A DNA stretch of 64,000 nt from contig BQJU01000021.1 of NCBI GenBank assembly GCA_021604865.1, positions 38,785 through 102,784 on the forward strand, in the 5' to 3' direction. This DNA is from Saprospiraceae bacterium. GTDB taxonomy: Bacteria > Bacteroidota > Bacteroidia > Chitinophagales > Saprospiraceae. The notes below the pieces were generated by a model. The model ran no database searches. It was not told where the DNA came from and worked only from the letters and a program-made list of their open reading frames with translations. Shown here in pieces: positions 52,601 to 61,900 of this stretch (positions are counted from its first letter, which is position 1; every line of letters starts with the position of its first letter). The position numbers and the translations under genes were made by a program.

Positions 52601-55600
52601 GGCATGCCGATGGCACCCTGGAATACCTTGGCAGAATAGATGATCAGGTAAAAATCAAAGGACACCGTATTGAGCCAGGCGAGATTGAAGCACTATTGAA
52701 TACGTGCGAAGTTGTAAGCCAGGGGGCCGTATTGGCCAGGTCAGATGCAAACGGACATAAGCGGTTGTATGCCTATGTTGTTCCAAAACACAAATTTGAA
52801 AGAGAAATCGTGCATTCCTTTTTGAAAAAGCGACTTCCCGATTACATGATCCCCTCCTTATGGGTGGCGTTGGAAAAGATGCCTTTAACAACCAATGGGA
52901 AAATTGATCGTGATGCGCTATTGGCGTTCGAAACACAGGATCAGGTCAACGATAAATATGTAGCCCCTAGGACGGAAGTTGAGACTCAGCTGGCCACTAT
53001 CTGGACTGACCTATTGCCCGTAGAAAAGGTAGGTGTTCACGACAACTTTTTTGAATTGGGTGGTGATTCGATCATCAGTATCCAGTTGGTACATCGAGCC
53101 AGAAAATTTGACTTGTATTTACAGCCCAAAGATATTTTTGAATATCCCACCATCGCAGCCCTTGACGAAAGAATCAAGCAAGGCACACAGGGTATTAAAG
53201 CAGAAAAAGGCTTGCTTACCGGGCCCGTAGCCTTATCTCCAATTCAGTCATGGTTCCTGGAAACAGGGATATCCACGGCTGACAAATCTCATTTTAATCA
53301 GGCACAGCTGTTCAGTATCCAAAAGAACATTTCCGAAAACCACCTTTCTAAAATTGTCAAGGCATTGGTTGAACACCACGATGCCCTGCGATTTAAATAC
53401 CAGGAAGTAGAAGAAACCTGGATGCAGGAATATGGATCAGCAGAAGGCAAATTAGAGATCGCCAACATTCAGGATCAAACTACCGAAGGCCTGGCAGAAA
53501 GCATTACGGAGACCTGCAATCACTATCAGCGTTCTCTGAATATAGAAACCGGTGAATTGATCAAAGTAGTGCTCATTAAAACACCGGATTCAGAAACTTA
53601 TAACCGGCTATTTTTTGTCATCCATCACCTTGCTGTTGACGGGGTTTCCTGGCGACTCATTTTGGAGCAATTTCAGGAGTCCCTGGCGATCCTTCAGGAC
53701 GGTGGCGTGATTGACTTTGGAGAAAAGGGCAGTTCCTACAGACAATGGGTCAACGCCCTGGAAAAATATGCGCAGAGTGATCTTATAGAGGCTCAAAAAA
53801 ATTACTGGCGTGCAGCCGTACAGTCATATAAATCCCTGCCAGTAGATAAAGCAGGTAGCGAAAACCTGAAAACACTGGCTGCCCATAAACAACACGTCAT
53901 CATCGATCTGGACGAAGTAGGCACCCAGGCATTAATTCAGGAAGCCCACCAGGCTTATCATACCGAAATCAACGATTTATTGTTGAGTGCTTTGGGCAAA
54001 ACAATCTGCCAATGGAGCCAGGAAAACACGGTGGTAATAGGCATGGAAGGACACGGTCGGGAGTATATCAATAAGGAGATTGATGTAAATAGCACTGTTG
54101 GCTGGTTTACAAATATGTATCCGCTGGCATTAGACATTCAACCCAATGAGCACATTGGCGATTTGATAAAAACGACCAAAGGGCAGATTCGGAATGTACC
54201 CCAAAAAGGACTGGGGTATAATATGTTGCGCTATTTGCATCCAGCAGCTGAAATTCGGGAACAACTGGCAGCGTGCAAATGGGATGTAGTATTCAATTAT
54301 CTAGGGCAAACGGACAACGTTCTTGAATCTGACTCCTTGCTAAAGGGTGCTTCAGAGAACTCGGGAGCCGGCATTGGGCCCAACTTTCTCTATCAAAGCA
54401 AGCTGGAAATAAACAGTATTATCAGCGATGGCTCCTTGAAGATGAGTTGGAAGTTCTCACAAGAACAGTACAACCAGGAAACAATTGAAGGGTTGGCTAA
54501 ACATTTTAAAACCAATCTGCTGCAAATCATTCAGCATTGTAAGGAAAAGGAAGTGGCTGAATTAACACCTGCTGATTATAATTTATCTAAGGTTGGACAC
54601 CAGGAACTTACCCGTTATCTCTCCGCTATTGAAGCGGACGGCCAGGAACGACAATCAAAAATCAGTGGCCTTTATAATTTGAGTCCGTTACAGGAAGGGC
54701 TGTTGTTTCATCATCTCTTTGACAGTAATGATGATACCTATATGGAGCAACTGGCAGTAGACTTTCCAGAAGGGATAGACATCGAGGTATTGAGGAAATC
54801 CTTTAACTACCTGATTAAGAAGCACAGTGTTTTAAGAAGTAGCATTAATCATGAGGCGTTGAGTATTCCGGTTCTGAATGTTTATAAGGATGTAGAAGTG
54901 CCCCTGGAGGTTTTGGATTATTCAACATTGCCCGAAGAAGAAAAGGCCCAACAAGTCAAGCAGTTTTTACATGATGATGTGCATCAAAGCTTTGATTTTG
55001 CCAAACCGCCGCTGATGCGTTTGACGGTGATTAAACTTGGAGAAGTTTATTATAAAATGGTATGGACACACCACCACATGATTTTGGATGGTTGGTCGAA
55101 TTCTGTTCTCGTAGCAGAAATGTTAGCAGCTTATGAGGCTTATGCCCGTGGTGAACAACCGGAAGTTGGAGAAGTTGACTGCTATGAAGATTACCTGGAT
55201 TATATCAACCGCCAGGATGCGTATGAAACAGAACAATTCTGGAAATCGTATGTCAATGGCCTGGAAAATCGAACGTTGCTGCCATTTGTGGGGTCTATTG
55301 CCGATAGGAATAAAGGAGACGGCGCAATAGAAGAAACGAAATTATTGATCCCTGAAGCATTAACCAACAAGATCAAACAATTTGGCCAACAGCAACAATT
55401 GACTGTTAATACTATCGTCCAGGGTGTTTGGTCTTTGTTGTTGAGTCATTATACCGGAAATCAGGATGTCGCATTTGGCGTAACCGTTTCAGGCCGGCCT
55501 ACTGATCTGGAGAATTCTGAAAAACGAGTTGGTCTTTATATCAATGTTTTGCCCTTGAGGGCACAAATCCAGGAAGATACGCCGATTGGCGATTGGATGC

Positions 55601-58600
55601 GCCAGCTGCAAAAAGGCCATACTGAAGCCAGGGAGTATCAATATACTGCCCTAAATACCATCCAGCAATGGACGGATATTAAAGGCTTGTTTTTTGACAG
55701 TATTCTTGTTTTTGAAAATTACCCCATCTCCGAAGTTATCGCCGAAGAAGAACGCCAGCTGAAAATTGGAGCGGTATCTAAAGCGAGAAAATCCAACTTT
55801 ATGCTGACCATCCAGGTGGGCTTAGGTACGGAGTTGGAAATGGAGTTTAGTTTTAACAAAGACCTCCTGGACCCCGCTTATGTAGAAATGATCAAAGGCC
55901 ATCTTGTATACTTGTTAAACCAGTTGGTAGAGGCTTCCAATACCCAGATCGCTGATCTAAGGGTCATAACTCCAGAGGAGGAGACACAATTCTTAGAAAG
56001 TTTTAATGCAACAGCGGTGCCTTATAAAGGAGATAAGACCATTGTCGATCTTTTTGAAGAACAGGTTCAAAAACATCCAGACCGTATTGCGCTGAAGCTT
56101 GACGATGTACAATTGACTTATAAAGAATTAGATGAACAAGCCAACCAACTGGCTTACCACCTGCAAAGCGAGTACCATCTAAAAGCAGACGACCTGGTAG
56201 GTGTTATGATGGATCGATCTACCTGGATGGTTGTTTCTGTTCTGGGGATTCTGAAGGCCGGTGGTGCTTATGTGCCCATTGATATCGCGTATCCGGATGA
56301 ACGGAAAGCCTTTATCATTGAAGATACGCAACTAAAACTGTTGATTATCGAATCAATGAGCATGTTTGAGGTCATGGACTTTTCGGTACCGATCCTTTCC
56401 ATTGATATTCAAATTGAAACCTTTGAAAAAGTCGGAAAAGAGGCGCTACAGGCACATACTCAGCCTACCGACCTGGCTTATGTAATTTATACTTCCGGAT
56501 CCACAGGAAAACCTAAAGGGGTGATGATTGAACACCAGAGCTTCATCAATATGTCTCTGGATCAGATTCGCCGGTTTGGTATTTGCCCTGATGATCAGGT
56601 ATTACAATTTGCCTCCTTATCTTTTGACGCTTCGGTCTCGGAGATATTTATGGCCTTATTTGCCGGGGCAGGGCTGGTCATGATCGCTAAAAAAGATATC
56701 ACTGATCCGGATCGCTTTTTGAATTATCTAAAGCAACAAGAAGTAAGTGTTGTCACGTTCCCTCCTGCTTACCTCAACACCATAAAGGGTGCAGATTTGT
56801 CCTTCCTGCGAGTGATTATTACCGCTGGAGAAGCAGCCATTCCTGCAGATGCTGCTTATTACGCTGGTCAAACCAATTACTTCAATGCCTATGGACCTTC
56901 AGAGTGTTCGGTTTGTGTTTCCATGTACAAAATGAAGACATCGGAAACGGTCGATCATCAGGTACCAATAGGTACACCCGTTGCCAACCTGGAAGTATAT
57001 GTTCTTGATGAGCAGCTTCGGTTAGTTCCCATAGGTGTGGAGGGGGAAATTTGTGTCAGTGGAACAGGGCTGGCAAGAGGATATTTGAATCGCCCGGAAT
57101 TGACAGCCGAGCGGTTTATTACCCATCCGTTTAAGCCCGGAGAGCGGCTCTATAAAACCGGTGATGTAGGGCGATGGTCTATAGATGGCAACCTGATATT
57201 TGGAGGAAGAAAAGATGATCAGGTTAAAATAAGAGGTTATCGCATTGAACTTGGCGAAATAGAGCATGTATTACGGTCAAACACTGAGATTGACGACGCT
57301 GTGGCAGTAGTAAAAGGAGAGGGTGTGGACAAGAAAATCGTGGCCTATTACAAACCACAGAAAAAAGTAGAATTGTGGCCTTCAATCGCTGAATTTTTTA
57401 TTTATGATGATGTTGTTTACCGTTCCATGTATACCCATACCAGCCGGAATGAGAAGTATAGAAAAGCCCTAGAAAAAGTCGTCAATGGGAAGACCGTTCT
57501 AGAAGTAGGTCCTGGACCAGAATTAGTGCTGTCTCGTTTGTGTCTGGATTGTGGGGCCAGCCATGTCTACGCTGTGGAAATTTTGGAAGAGACCTACCTG
57601 AAGGCAAAAAGATGTATTGAGACCTTGGGGCTTGAAGACAAGATCACCTTGTTTCATAACGACATTCAGAAAGTAAGCCTCCCTGAGAAAGTCGATTATT
57701 GTGTTTCTGAAATCGTCGGATCTATTGGCGGTTCGGAAGGCTCGGCGATACTAATCGATGCAAGTAAAAAATTCCTAAAAGACCCATCGAATATGATACC
57801 GGTGAGGAGTATGACAAATATTGCGCTCGTCGAATTGCCGGAATCACAGTTTGAATATGGAATCTCAGAAGTACCTTATTATTATGCCGAGAAAATTATT
57901 GAGGAGTTGGGAGAAGGCTTCGAATTCCGTATTTGTCTGAAAAATTTACCAAAAGAAAATGTCATATCAACCAAAGGCATTTTTGAAGACTTGAATTACG
58001 GTGGCAAATTACAATTTGAGCATGTTCATGATGTTAAATTAGAAGTAACCAAGGAAAGTCATTTTAATGGTTTTTACGTCTGGATGGACCTTTTTCTCGA
58101 CAATACCATTCACCTGGATATCATGGAGGACCCAGGGAGTTGGTTGCCCATCTTTTTTCCAGTGGCCTATCCAGGATATGCCGTTTCAAAAGGCGATTAT
58201 GTCACTTTGAAAATCATGCGAAAACTGAGTTCCAACAAGATTAACCCCGACTTTTATCTAGAGGGCAAACTGATTAAATCGGATGGAACAACGTTTCCGA
58301 TTTCATTTGATTCTTATCACCATGAAAATGTTCATTCAAACAATCCTTTTTACAACAAGTTATTCGAAAACGGCCATGTCCGCCAATTACCTAAAAAAGA
58401 CCCGGCCAAACTTAAAAAGGAACTTAGCCTCAGATTGCCTGAATATATGGTGCCCGAAATCATTGTTGAAATCGATGAGTTTCCATTGACGATCAGCGGC
58501 AAAGTTGACAAAAATGCCTTGCCAGATGCAGATTCCAATACGTTGTTACGCGAAGATTATTTGGCACCGCGCAATGAGATAGAAGAACAGCTGGCGGTAG

Positions 58601-58839
58601 TCTGGTGTGAACTGCTTGGCCTTGACCGCATCGGCATAAATGATGACTTTTTTGACCTCGGTGGGCATTCCTTATTGGCGACCAGGACAGTGGCTGCCAT
58701 CAAAGAAAAATTAGCCATCAATATTCCCATCAGTACCTTGTTTGATTATCCTACCATTGCTGAGCTCTACACCTATATCCGGGCAAGTCAGCAAAAAGAA
58801 GAAGTGGTAGATGTAGAACAACAGATTATCGAAATCTAG
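46654..58839 (+). CDS. NRPS-5: dock-C-A-T-C-A-T-E-C-A(PRMT-like MT)-T
   Basis: The 4061-residue synthetase begins with a docking region (~1-60, ending in LLKSHKTEIEAFLKK). C1 ~85-515 (VHHLAADAWS near 213). A1 ~540-1035 (Asp736), T1 near 1079 (GGHS). C2 ~1135-1575 with LHHIAADVWS, where Val replaces Gly in the C3 motif. A2 ~1600-2090 (Asp1798), T2 near 2139 (GGDS), E ~2195-2650 (IHHLAVDGVSW near 2324). C3 ~2670-3110 opens with LSPLQEGLLFHHLF and has HHHMILDGWS near 2806, the D-accepting class after E. A3 ~3130-3955 (Asp3325) carries a methyltransferase (~3576-3906) between A8 (KDDQVKIRGYRIELGE near 3520) and A10 (SGKVDKN near 3948). T3 is near 4006 (GGHS). It adds three residues. Confidence 0.95.
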   Translation: MKSTRPIVDILKEALGKGITVFLEGDSLKMKRDKKADLDPELISLLKSHKTEIEAFLKKEGKNFSKNGEHNHKIKPVDWGVTNKRPLSYSQERLWFTDKYSGSTNYHIPAVLKLEGKVDLEALEQAFNTIINRHEVLRGVYQEEEGTPYQLILPEDTWQMEHSAQQAPLPEPVLKAKIKETIQRPFDLTSDHLFRARLFQRSAQEYLLVLVVHHLAADAWSESLVINELVELYNAKLEGRSHNLPALNIQYADYAAWERQAMAGEAFLEKLGYWEKQLADVAPLNMPLDNPRTPTTSKEGRVVHCVLDQQLSKQLAELAKSEGVTLFMLLLSVYKVMLYRYTGQNDICVGTSLANRSHKELESMIGFFVKLLGLRSQVDGQQPFSAFLNQVKQTTLDGIDHKEVPFHKIVEKVDPKRTTDRSPIFQTLFVLNNTPETADIQLKGAKIGLEPFDQIMTHFDIGCYLSESSSGLSLTFNNFKELFSEKTMERMLLHFTNLLHAVVQNPNQLIGELQMLGQEEKQQLLETVNQNKVAYPTDSNLVTLFETQVEKTPDALACIFEGVSLSYRQLNEKANQLAYRLTEEYSIGNNELVGIMTDQPQWHLLAMLATLKAGAAYVPIDPEQPDERKAFIVKDTKLKVLITNLDVPHEITDLKTPVLPLAQHFSGAQNYPNKNLQLKNAPESRAYIIYTSGTTGTPKGVMISHRNLMDYVFGLNAKLDLTACRSFGLMSTMTADLGNTVIFGALLTGGALHVFPKTALTNPTYLQQYFQANEIDCIKIVPSHWQALTVENKSLLPNRILIFGGESLTTDILEKIRNQKPQLQVVNHYGPTETTVGKLLHQVDLKRNYHHVPIGQPFSNTKTFVVNADLRLCPVGVPGELLIGGDGISSGYLNQDALTEEKFITLPALNTDYRLYRTGDLVRRLSDGDIEFLGRIDDQVKIRGYRVELGGVAELLEACTNIRQCVVIAQEMDMGTPRLVAYIVPNGSFDPEAIRNYMEKVAPEYMIPSVFVPLDELPLTANGKVNKKALPNPDDHISNTQTNEAPQSPLEEKLTEIWKELLGLEEIGVHDNFFEIGGHSLIAIRVVLAIRKKLDTELEIKTLFEHKTIAQLAKFITDQDQTVILPPIVAKERSARIPLSFSQERLWVIDKLNGSTNYHVDIEQRFSDQLQVDILKNALVSLIDRHEILRTVIKEEQGVPYQEFLSAKDWQLDYEVLDSEISEQQIQPLIAKEIYRPFDLSKDFMLRAKIFRMPDESCLLILVLHHIAADVWSREILNHELMELYLAGVNNQAPKLADLEVQYADFALWQRENFTSEMLDPHLDYWTQQLEGVAPLNLPLDYARPRIQSTEGKVLRFGIGNTEKEAVLALCRQTGVTPFMFFLTTLKVLLHRYSGQTDICVGSPIANRSQKELENLIGFFLDSLALRSDLSGNPSFRALLNQVKETTVTAYGHQDIPFEKVVDAVVQDRDMSRSPLFQVWFDFHDTANIREMNKSEFGDIENLLLPNFESGDAYCPSKFDIDMMAIVVDEAILFKLTYCVDLFKDDTMQRMQAHFLELLQCIIQHPDQKIGNLNILPTSEQQQLTSTFNATKQNYPWAAEKNVVELFEEQTAKTPDATALVFGKERLTYEALNIRANRLAHYLRETYQVSANDFVGVMMDRSDWMVVSILGILKAGAAYVPLDIDYPMDRKTFIVEDTQMKALIIESTSMLDVIELNVPILSIDIQYDDFEKTDANSKEAIHVSDLAYIIYTSGSTGTPKGVMIEHKSLTNYVYFGLNNYNEGITAFHFPLFTSIAFDLTQTSIFLSLLSGGSLHIEQSKEAIDQLKRIMANPEVNSIKLTPSHVKLLEGMKNTSIKKAILGGEALESSHLALLKQVNSNIEVFNEYGPTEATIGCTIQKVLDTNINKSISIGHPIWNTEVFLLDEQRQIVPIGIPGELCIAGAGLARGYLNRPELTDEKFIQLQLTGEKEVRIYRSGDLARWHADGTLEYLGRIDDQVKIKGHRIEPGEIEALLNTCEVVSQGAVLARSDANGHKRLYAYVVPKHKFEREIVHSFLKKRLPDYMIPSLWVALEKMPLTTNGKIDRDALLAFETQDQVNDKYVAPRTEVETQLATIWTDLLPVEKVGVHDNFFELGGDSIISIQLVHRARKFDLYLQPKDIFEYPTIAALDERIKQGTQGIKAEKGLLTGPVALSPIQSWFLETGISTADKSHFNQAQLFSIQKNISENHLSKIVKALVEHHDALRFKYQEVEETWMQEYGSAEGKLEIANIQDQTTEGLAESITETCNHYQRSLNIETGELIKVVLIKTPDSETYNRLFFVIHHLAVDGVSWRLILEQFQESLAILQDGGVIDFGEKGSSYRQWVNALEKYAQSDLIEAQKNYWRAAVQSYKSLPVDKAGSENLKTLAAHKQHVIIDLDEVGTQALIQEAHQAYHTEINDLLLSALGKTICQWSQENTVVIGMEGHGREYINKEIDVNSTVGWFTNMYPLALDIQPNEHIGDLIKTTKGQIRNVPQKGLGYNMLRYLHPAAEIREQLAACKWDVVFNYLGQTDNVLESDSLLKGASENSGAGIGPNFLYQSKLEINSIISDGSLKMSWKFSQEQYNQETIEGLAKHFKTNLLQIIQHCKEKEVAELTPADYNLSKVGHQELTRYLSAIEADGQERQSKISGLYNLSPLQEGLLFHHLFDSNDDTYMEQLAVDFPEGIDIEVLRKSFNYLIKKHSVLRSSINHEALSIPVLNVYKDVEVPLEVLDYSTLPEEEKAQQVKQFLHDDVHQSFDFAKPPLMRLTVIKLGEVYYKMVWTHHHMILDGWSNSVLVAEMLAAYEAYARGEQPEVGEVDCYEDYLDYINRQDAYETEQFWKSYVNGLENRTLLPFVGSIADRNKGDGAIEETKLLIPEALTNKIKQFGQQQQLTVNTIVQGVWSLLLSHYTGNQDVAFGVTVSGRPTDLENSEKRVGLYINVLPLRAQIQEDTPIGDWMRQLQKGHTEAREYQYTALNTIQQWTDIKGLFFDSILVFENYPISEVIAEEERQLKIGAVSKARKSNFMLTIQVGLGTELEMEFSFNKDLLDPAYVEMIKGHLVYLLNQLVEASNTQIADLRVITPEEETQFLESFNATAVPYKGDKTIVDLFEEQVQKHPDRIALKLDDVQLTYKELDEQANQLAYHLQSEYHLKADDLVGVMMDRSTWMVVSVLGILKAGGAYVPIDIAYPDERKAFIIEDTQLKLLIIESMSMFEVMDFSVPILSIDIQIETFEKVGKEALQAHTQPTDLAYVIYTSGSTGKPKGVMIEHQSFINMSLDQIRRFGICPDDQVLQFASLSFDASVSEIFMALFAGAGLVMIAKKDITDPDRFLNYLKQQEVSVVTFPPAYLNTIKGADLSFLRVIITAGEAAIPADAAYYAGQTNYFNAYGPSECSVCVSMYKMKTSETVDHQVPIGTPVANLEVYVLDEQLRLVPIGVEGEICVSGTGLARGYLNRPELTAERFITHPFKPGERLYKTGDVGRWSIDGNLIFGGRKDDQVKIRGYRIELGEIEHVLRSNTEIDDAVAVVKGEGVDKKIVAYYKPQKKVELWPSIAEFFIYDDVVYRSMYTHTSRNEKYRKALEKVVNGKTVLEVGPGPELVLSRLCLDCGASHVYAVEILEETYLKAKRCIETLGLEDKITLFHNDIQKVSLPEKVDYCVSEIVGSIGGSEGSAILIDASKKFLKDPSNMIPVRSMTNIALVELPESQFEYGISEVPYYYAEKIIEELGEGFEFRICLKNLPKENVISTKGIFEDLNYGGKLQFEHVHDVKLEVTKESHFNGFYVWMDLFLDNTIHLDIMEDPGSWLPIFFPVAYPGYAVSKGDYVTLKIMRKLSSNKINPDFYLEGKLIKSDGTTFPISFDSYHHENVHSNNPFYNKLFENGHVRQLPKKDPAKLKKELSLRLPEYMVPEIIVEIDEFPLTISGKVDKNALPDADSNTLLREDYLAPRNEIEEQLAVVWCELLGLDRIGINDDFFDLGGHSLLATRTVAAIKEKLAINIPISTLFDYPTIAELYTYIRASQQKEEVVDVEQQIIEI
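46900..50010 (+). other. NRPS module 11 (C-A-T), Asp
   Basis: The pocket reads D-L-T-K-I-G-H-V-G-K (Asp736 of ADLGNTV; HYGPTETTVG), close to the Asp code DLTKVGHIGK. The A domain is a close sister of module 8, but this module has no E domain. Confidence 0.7.
50050..54600 (+). other. NRPS module 12 (C-A-T-E), D-Asn
   Basis: The pocket reads D-L-T-K-I-G-E-I-G-K (Asp1798 of FDLTQTS; EYGPTEATIG), an Asn-type code. The T domain is GGDSIISIQ and the E domain has IHHLAVDGVSW. The C domain carries LHHIAADVWS, a Gly-to-Val change that leaves the catalytic second His and the Asp intact. Confidence 0.68.
54660..58800 (+). other. NRPS module 13 (C-A[MT]-T), Tyr/Phe-like
   Basis: The pocket reads D-A-S-T-I-A-A-V-C-K (Asp3325 of FDASVSE; AYGPSECSVC). 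It sits between the Phe code DAWTIAAVCK and a Tyr code DASTVAAVCK. Ser at position 3 favours Tyr. The C domain is of the D-accepting class. The A domain contains the PRMT-like methyltransferase, so O- or N-methyl Tyr is a candidate product. Confidence 0.62.
57380..58370 (+). other. PRMT-fold methyltransferase domain embedded in an adenylation domain
   Basis: Residues ~3576-3906 of NRPS-5 lie between A8 and A10. SAM motif I is TVLEVGPGPE (3614-3623), followed by AVEILEETYLKAKRC. The segment SEIVGSIGGSE (3685-3695) aligns gap-free with the PRMT double-E loop (SEWMGYCLFYE in PRMT1) and keeps both glutamates, Glu3686 and Glu3695. A beta-rich C-terminal part follows (FYVWMDLFLD..., PGSWLPIFF, KGDYVTLKI), matching the PRMT barrel, although the THW motif keeps only the Trp. 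NRPS-embedded methyltransferases are usually of other class I subfamilies. Without a Tyr O-methylation precedent in PRMTs, the acceptor atom stays open. Confidence 0.78.
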
Positions 58840-58935
58840 GGCTGAATCCAGCAATTCCAAATTTTTTGGCACCTCAGCTCAGTCTCTTAAATCTGGGCCT
58901 ATCCAACGAATGATACCGTTTAAAACTATTGAATA

Positions 58936-61900
58936 ATGTCAAATCATAAGCATGCTGTCGGGCTAATTAGCCAGGCTATAGATATGGGGATTACCCTTAG
59001 CCTGAAGGATGAAAAATTAGTCCTGAAAGCCGATAAGGGCCAATCTATAGACCAGGGGTTATTAGCACAGATCAAACAGCACAAAGAAGAAATTATCGCT
59101 TTTTTGCAAAACAGGCAGGATGACTTGGACACAGAAGTACAGCACCTGCCTAAGCTAAAAGCTTATGATCGGTCTAAGTATTCCCGGCTTCCGCTATCCT
59201 TTGCTCAGGAGCGGTTGTGGTCTATCGATAATTTGACAGGCAGCACCAACTACCACATACCTTATATTCGACATTTTGATGCTTCCCTGAATGTTGACGC
59301 ATTAAAGTTTGCCGTTCGGGCCGTCATTGATCGTCATGAGACATTGAGGACTGTTTTTACGGAAAGTCAGGGAGTGCCTTACCAGGAAATAATGCCCGTT
59401 GATTCTTGGGATTGGAACTATCGGGAGTTTAGCACAACAATTGGCGATGAGACTCTAAACAACCTCATTGCGGAGGTTGTCAATCAACCATTTAATTTGG
59501 CCGCTGATTTCATGTTGCGCACCCACCTGATCCACCTGGCAGATGGTAGTTATGTGCTTATTCTGGTTTCTCATCACATCGTCGCTGATGGTTGGTCAAA
59601 AACAGTTCTATTGCGAGAGTTATTGGAGTTTTACCAGGCCAAGGTAGAAGGACGTAAACCGTTGCTGGATCCAATGGAAATCCAATATGCCGATTATACC
59701 TTATGGCAACGGGATAATTTAAAGGGGCCATTTTTGGAAAAAAGCCTTTCTTATTGGTCAGAAAAATTGAAGAACGTCGCTTCACTGGAACTTCCAACGG
59801 ATTTTGTAAGACCACGAATCCAAAGTAAAAGGGGTGATGCTATGAGCTTCGAATTGGACGAAGACCTCAGTCGCTTGATTCACCACTTTTGCAAGGAACA
59901 GGGCGTTACTTTATTCATGTTTTTGTTAGCCGCCTTTAAAGTGTTGTTGTATCGATATACCGGGCAAACCGATATCTGTATCGGTAGTCCTATAGCAAAC
60001 CGGACACAAAAAGAATTAGAACAGCTGATCGGCTTTTTTGTGAATACCATTGCTTTGCGGGATGACCTAAGTGGAAATCCAACCTTTAAAACATTCCTGC
60101 AAGAAGTAAAACAAACCACCTTAAAAGCCTTTCAATACCAGGATGTTCCTTTTGAAAAAGTCGTTGACCTTGTAGTAGAAGACCGGGACCTAAGTAGAAG
60201 CCCACTAGTGCAAGTCATGTTTGTTTTACAAAATGCATCGTATGAAGTCAATCGAGGGAAAGAAGAAATGACGTCAACTTCACCATCCGCAGTCTCATTT
60301 ACTTCTGCTGAGCTGGGCAATGGTTATGAAGTTTCGAAGTTTGACATCACCATGAATCTTTTTGAAGCAGATGGGAAAATTGGCTTTAAGATCAAATATT
60401 GTGCTGATTTATTTAAGAACTCGACGATAAACCGGCTTGGTAACCATTATAAAGAAGTCATAAAATCCATTTTGCTCAACCCTTTGGCAACGATCAATGA
60501 GCTTGACATTATGGGCATTGTTGAGCAGGGTGAAATTTTAGAAGTTTTTAATCCGCTGGAAACGACCTATCCCAAGGAAAAGACCCTGGTTGATCTATTT
60601 GTAATACAGGCCGAACAAAAACCAGAAAATATCGCAATAGTCTATAAAGATCAATCGTTGAGCTACCGCGAATTACATGAACGCTCCAATCAATTGGCCC
60701 ATTATTTGAAAACCCTGGGTGTAAAAGAAGAAACCCTAGTGGGGATTTGTCTTGACCGCTCTATTGATATGATTGTGGGAATCATGGCGATCATGAAAGC
60801 CGGGGGGATTTATGTGCCAATGGATCCGGATTATCCCGCTGACCGGCTTGAATACATGATCCGTGATTCGGCAATGGCGTTTATGATTACCGCCCAATCG
60901 CATACCTCCATTTTATCCCAGCCATCGTTGCAGCTGGTATTGATAGACGGGGATTGGGATAAGATAAGTCTCCAAGCTACCACCCTGCCTACAAATGAAT
61001 TGAGGCCAGACCATGGATTGTATGTGATTTATACTTCTGGCTCTACAGGCCTGCCCAAAGGGGTGCTTATCGAGCATCGCAATGTGGTGCGCCTATTCAA
61101 GACAGATGCTCCTCTTTTTGATTTTAATGAGCAAGATGTTTGGACTTTATTCCATTCCTTCTGTTTCGATTTTTCAGTATGGGAAATGTATGGCGCCTTA
61201 TTGTTTGGTGGAAAACTGGTTGTTGTTCCCAAAGAAGTCACCCGTGATGCCGTTGCCTACAGTGATTTATTGCAGGCTCAGGGCGTGACCATTTTGAATC
61301 AGACCCCCAGCTCTTTTTATGGAATTCAGGAATATTTTACCGAGCAATACCCACAAACGAATATACGATATGTGATCTTTGGAGGAGAGGCTTTAGCACC
61401 AGGCCGATTAGGGGCCTGGAATGCTGCTTACCCGGATTGCAAATTGATCAATATGTACGGCATTACCGAAACGACGGTGCATGTTACGTATCAGGAAATT
61501 TCCGGCCAGGATATAGCCGCTGGCCTAAGCGTTATCGGACGCCCGATTCCAACGCTGCAATGTTATATTTTAAATGCCCAGATGAATCTGGTTCCGCCCG
61601 GCATTATTGGTGAGATATATGTTGGTGGTGCAGGTTTAGCACGTGAATATTTGAATCGCCCGGACCTGACCGCTGAGCGGTTTATCCAACATGTTATCCA
61701 TCCCAATGGCAACCTTTATAAAACCGGAGATTTAGCCCGTTGGTTACCTGATGGCCGCATGGAGTATATCGGCCGAATAGATGACCAGGTGAAGATTCGG
61801 GCTTACCGGATTGAATTGGGAGAGATCATAAGTGTTTTGGAACAATGTCCACTGGTTCAGCAAGGTGTGGTTATCGCCAAAGAGGATAGCCACGGAAATA

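Noticed and set aside
58840..58935. Palindrome CCAAATTTTTTGG (58857-58869) as a terminator after NRPS-5
   Set aside because: The stem is only 5 bp and A/T-rich, with no following T-tract. NRPS-6 starts directly after it and must be co-expressed.
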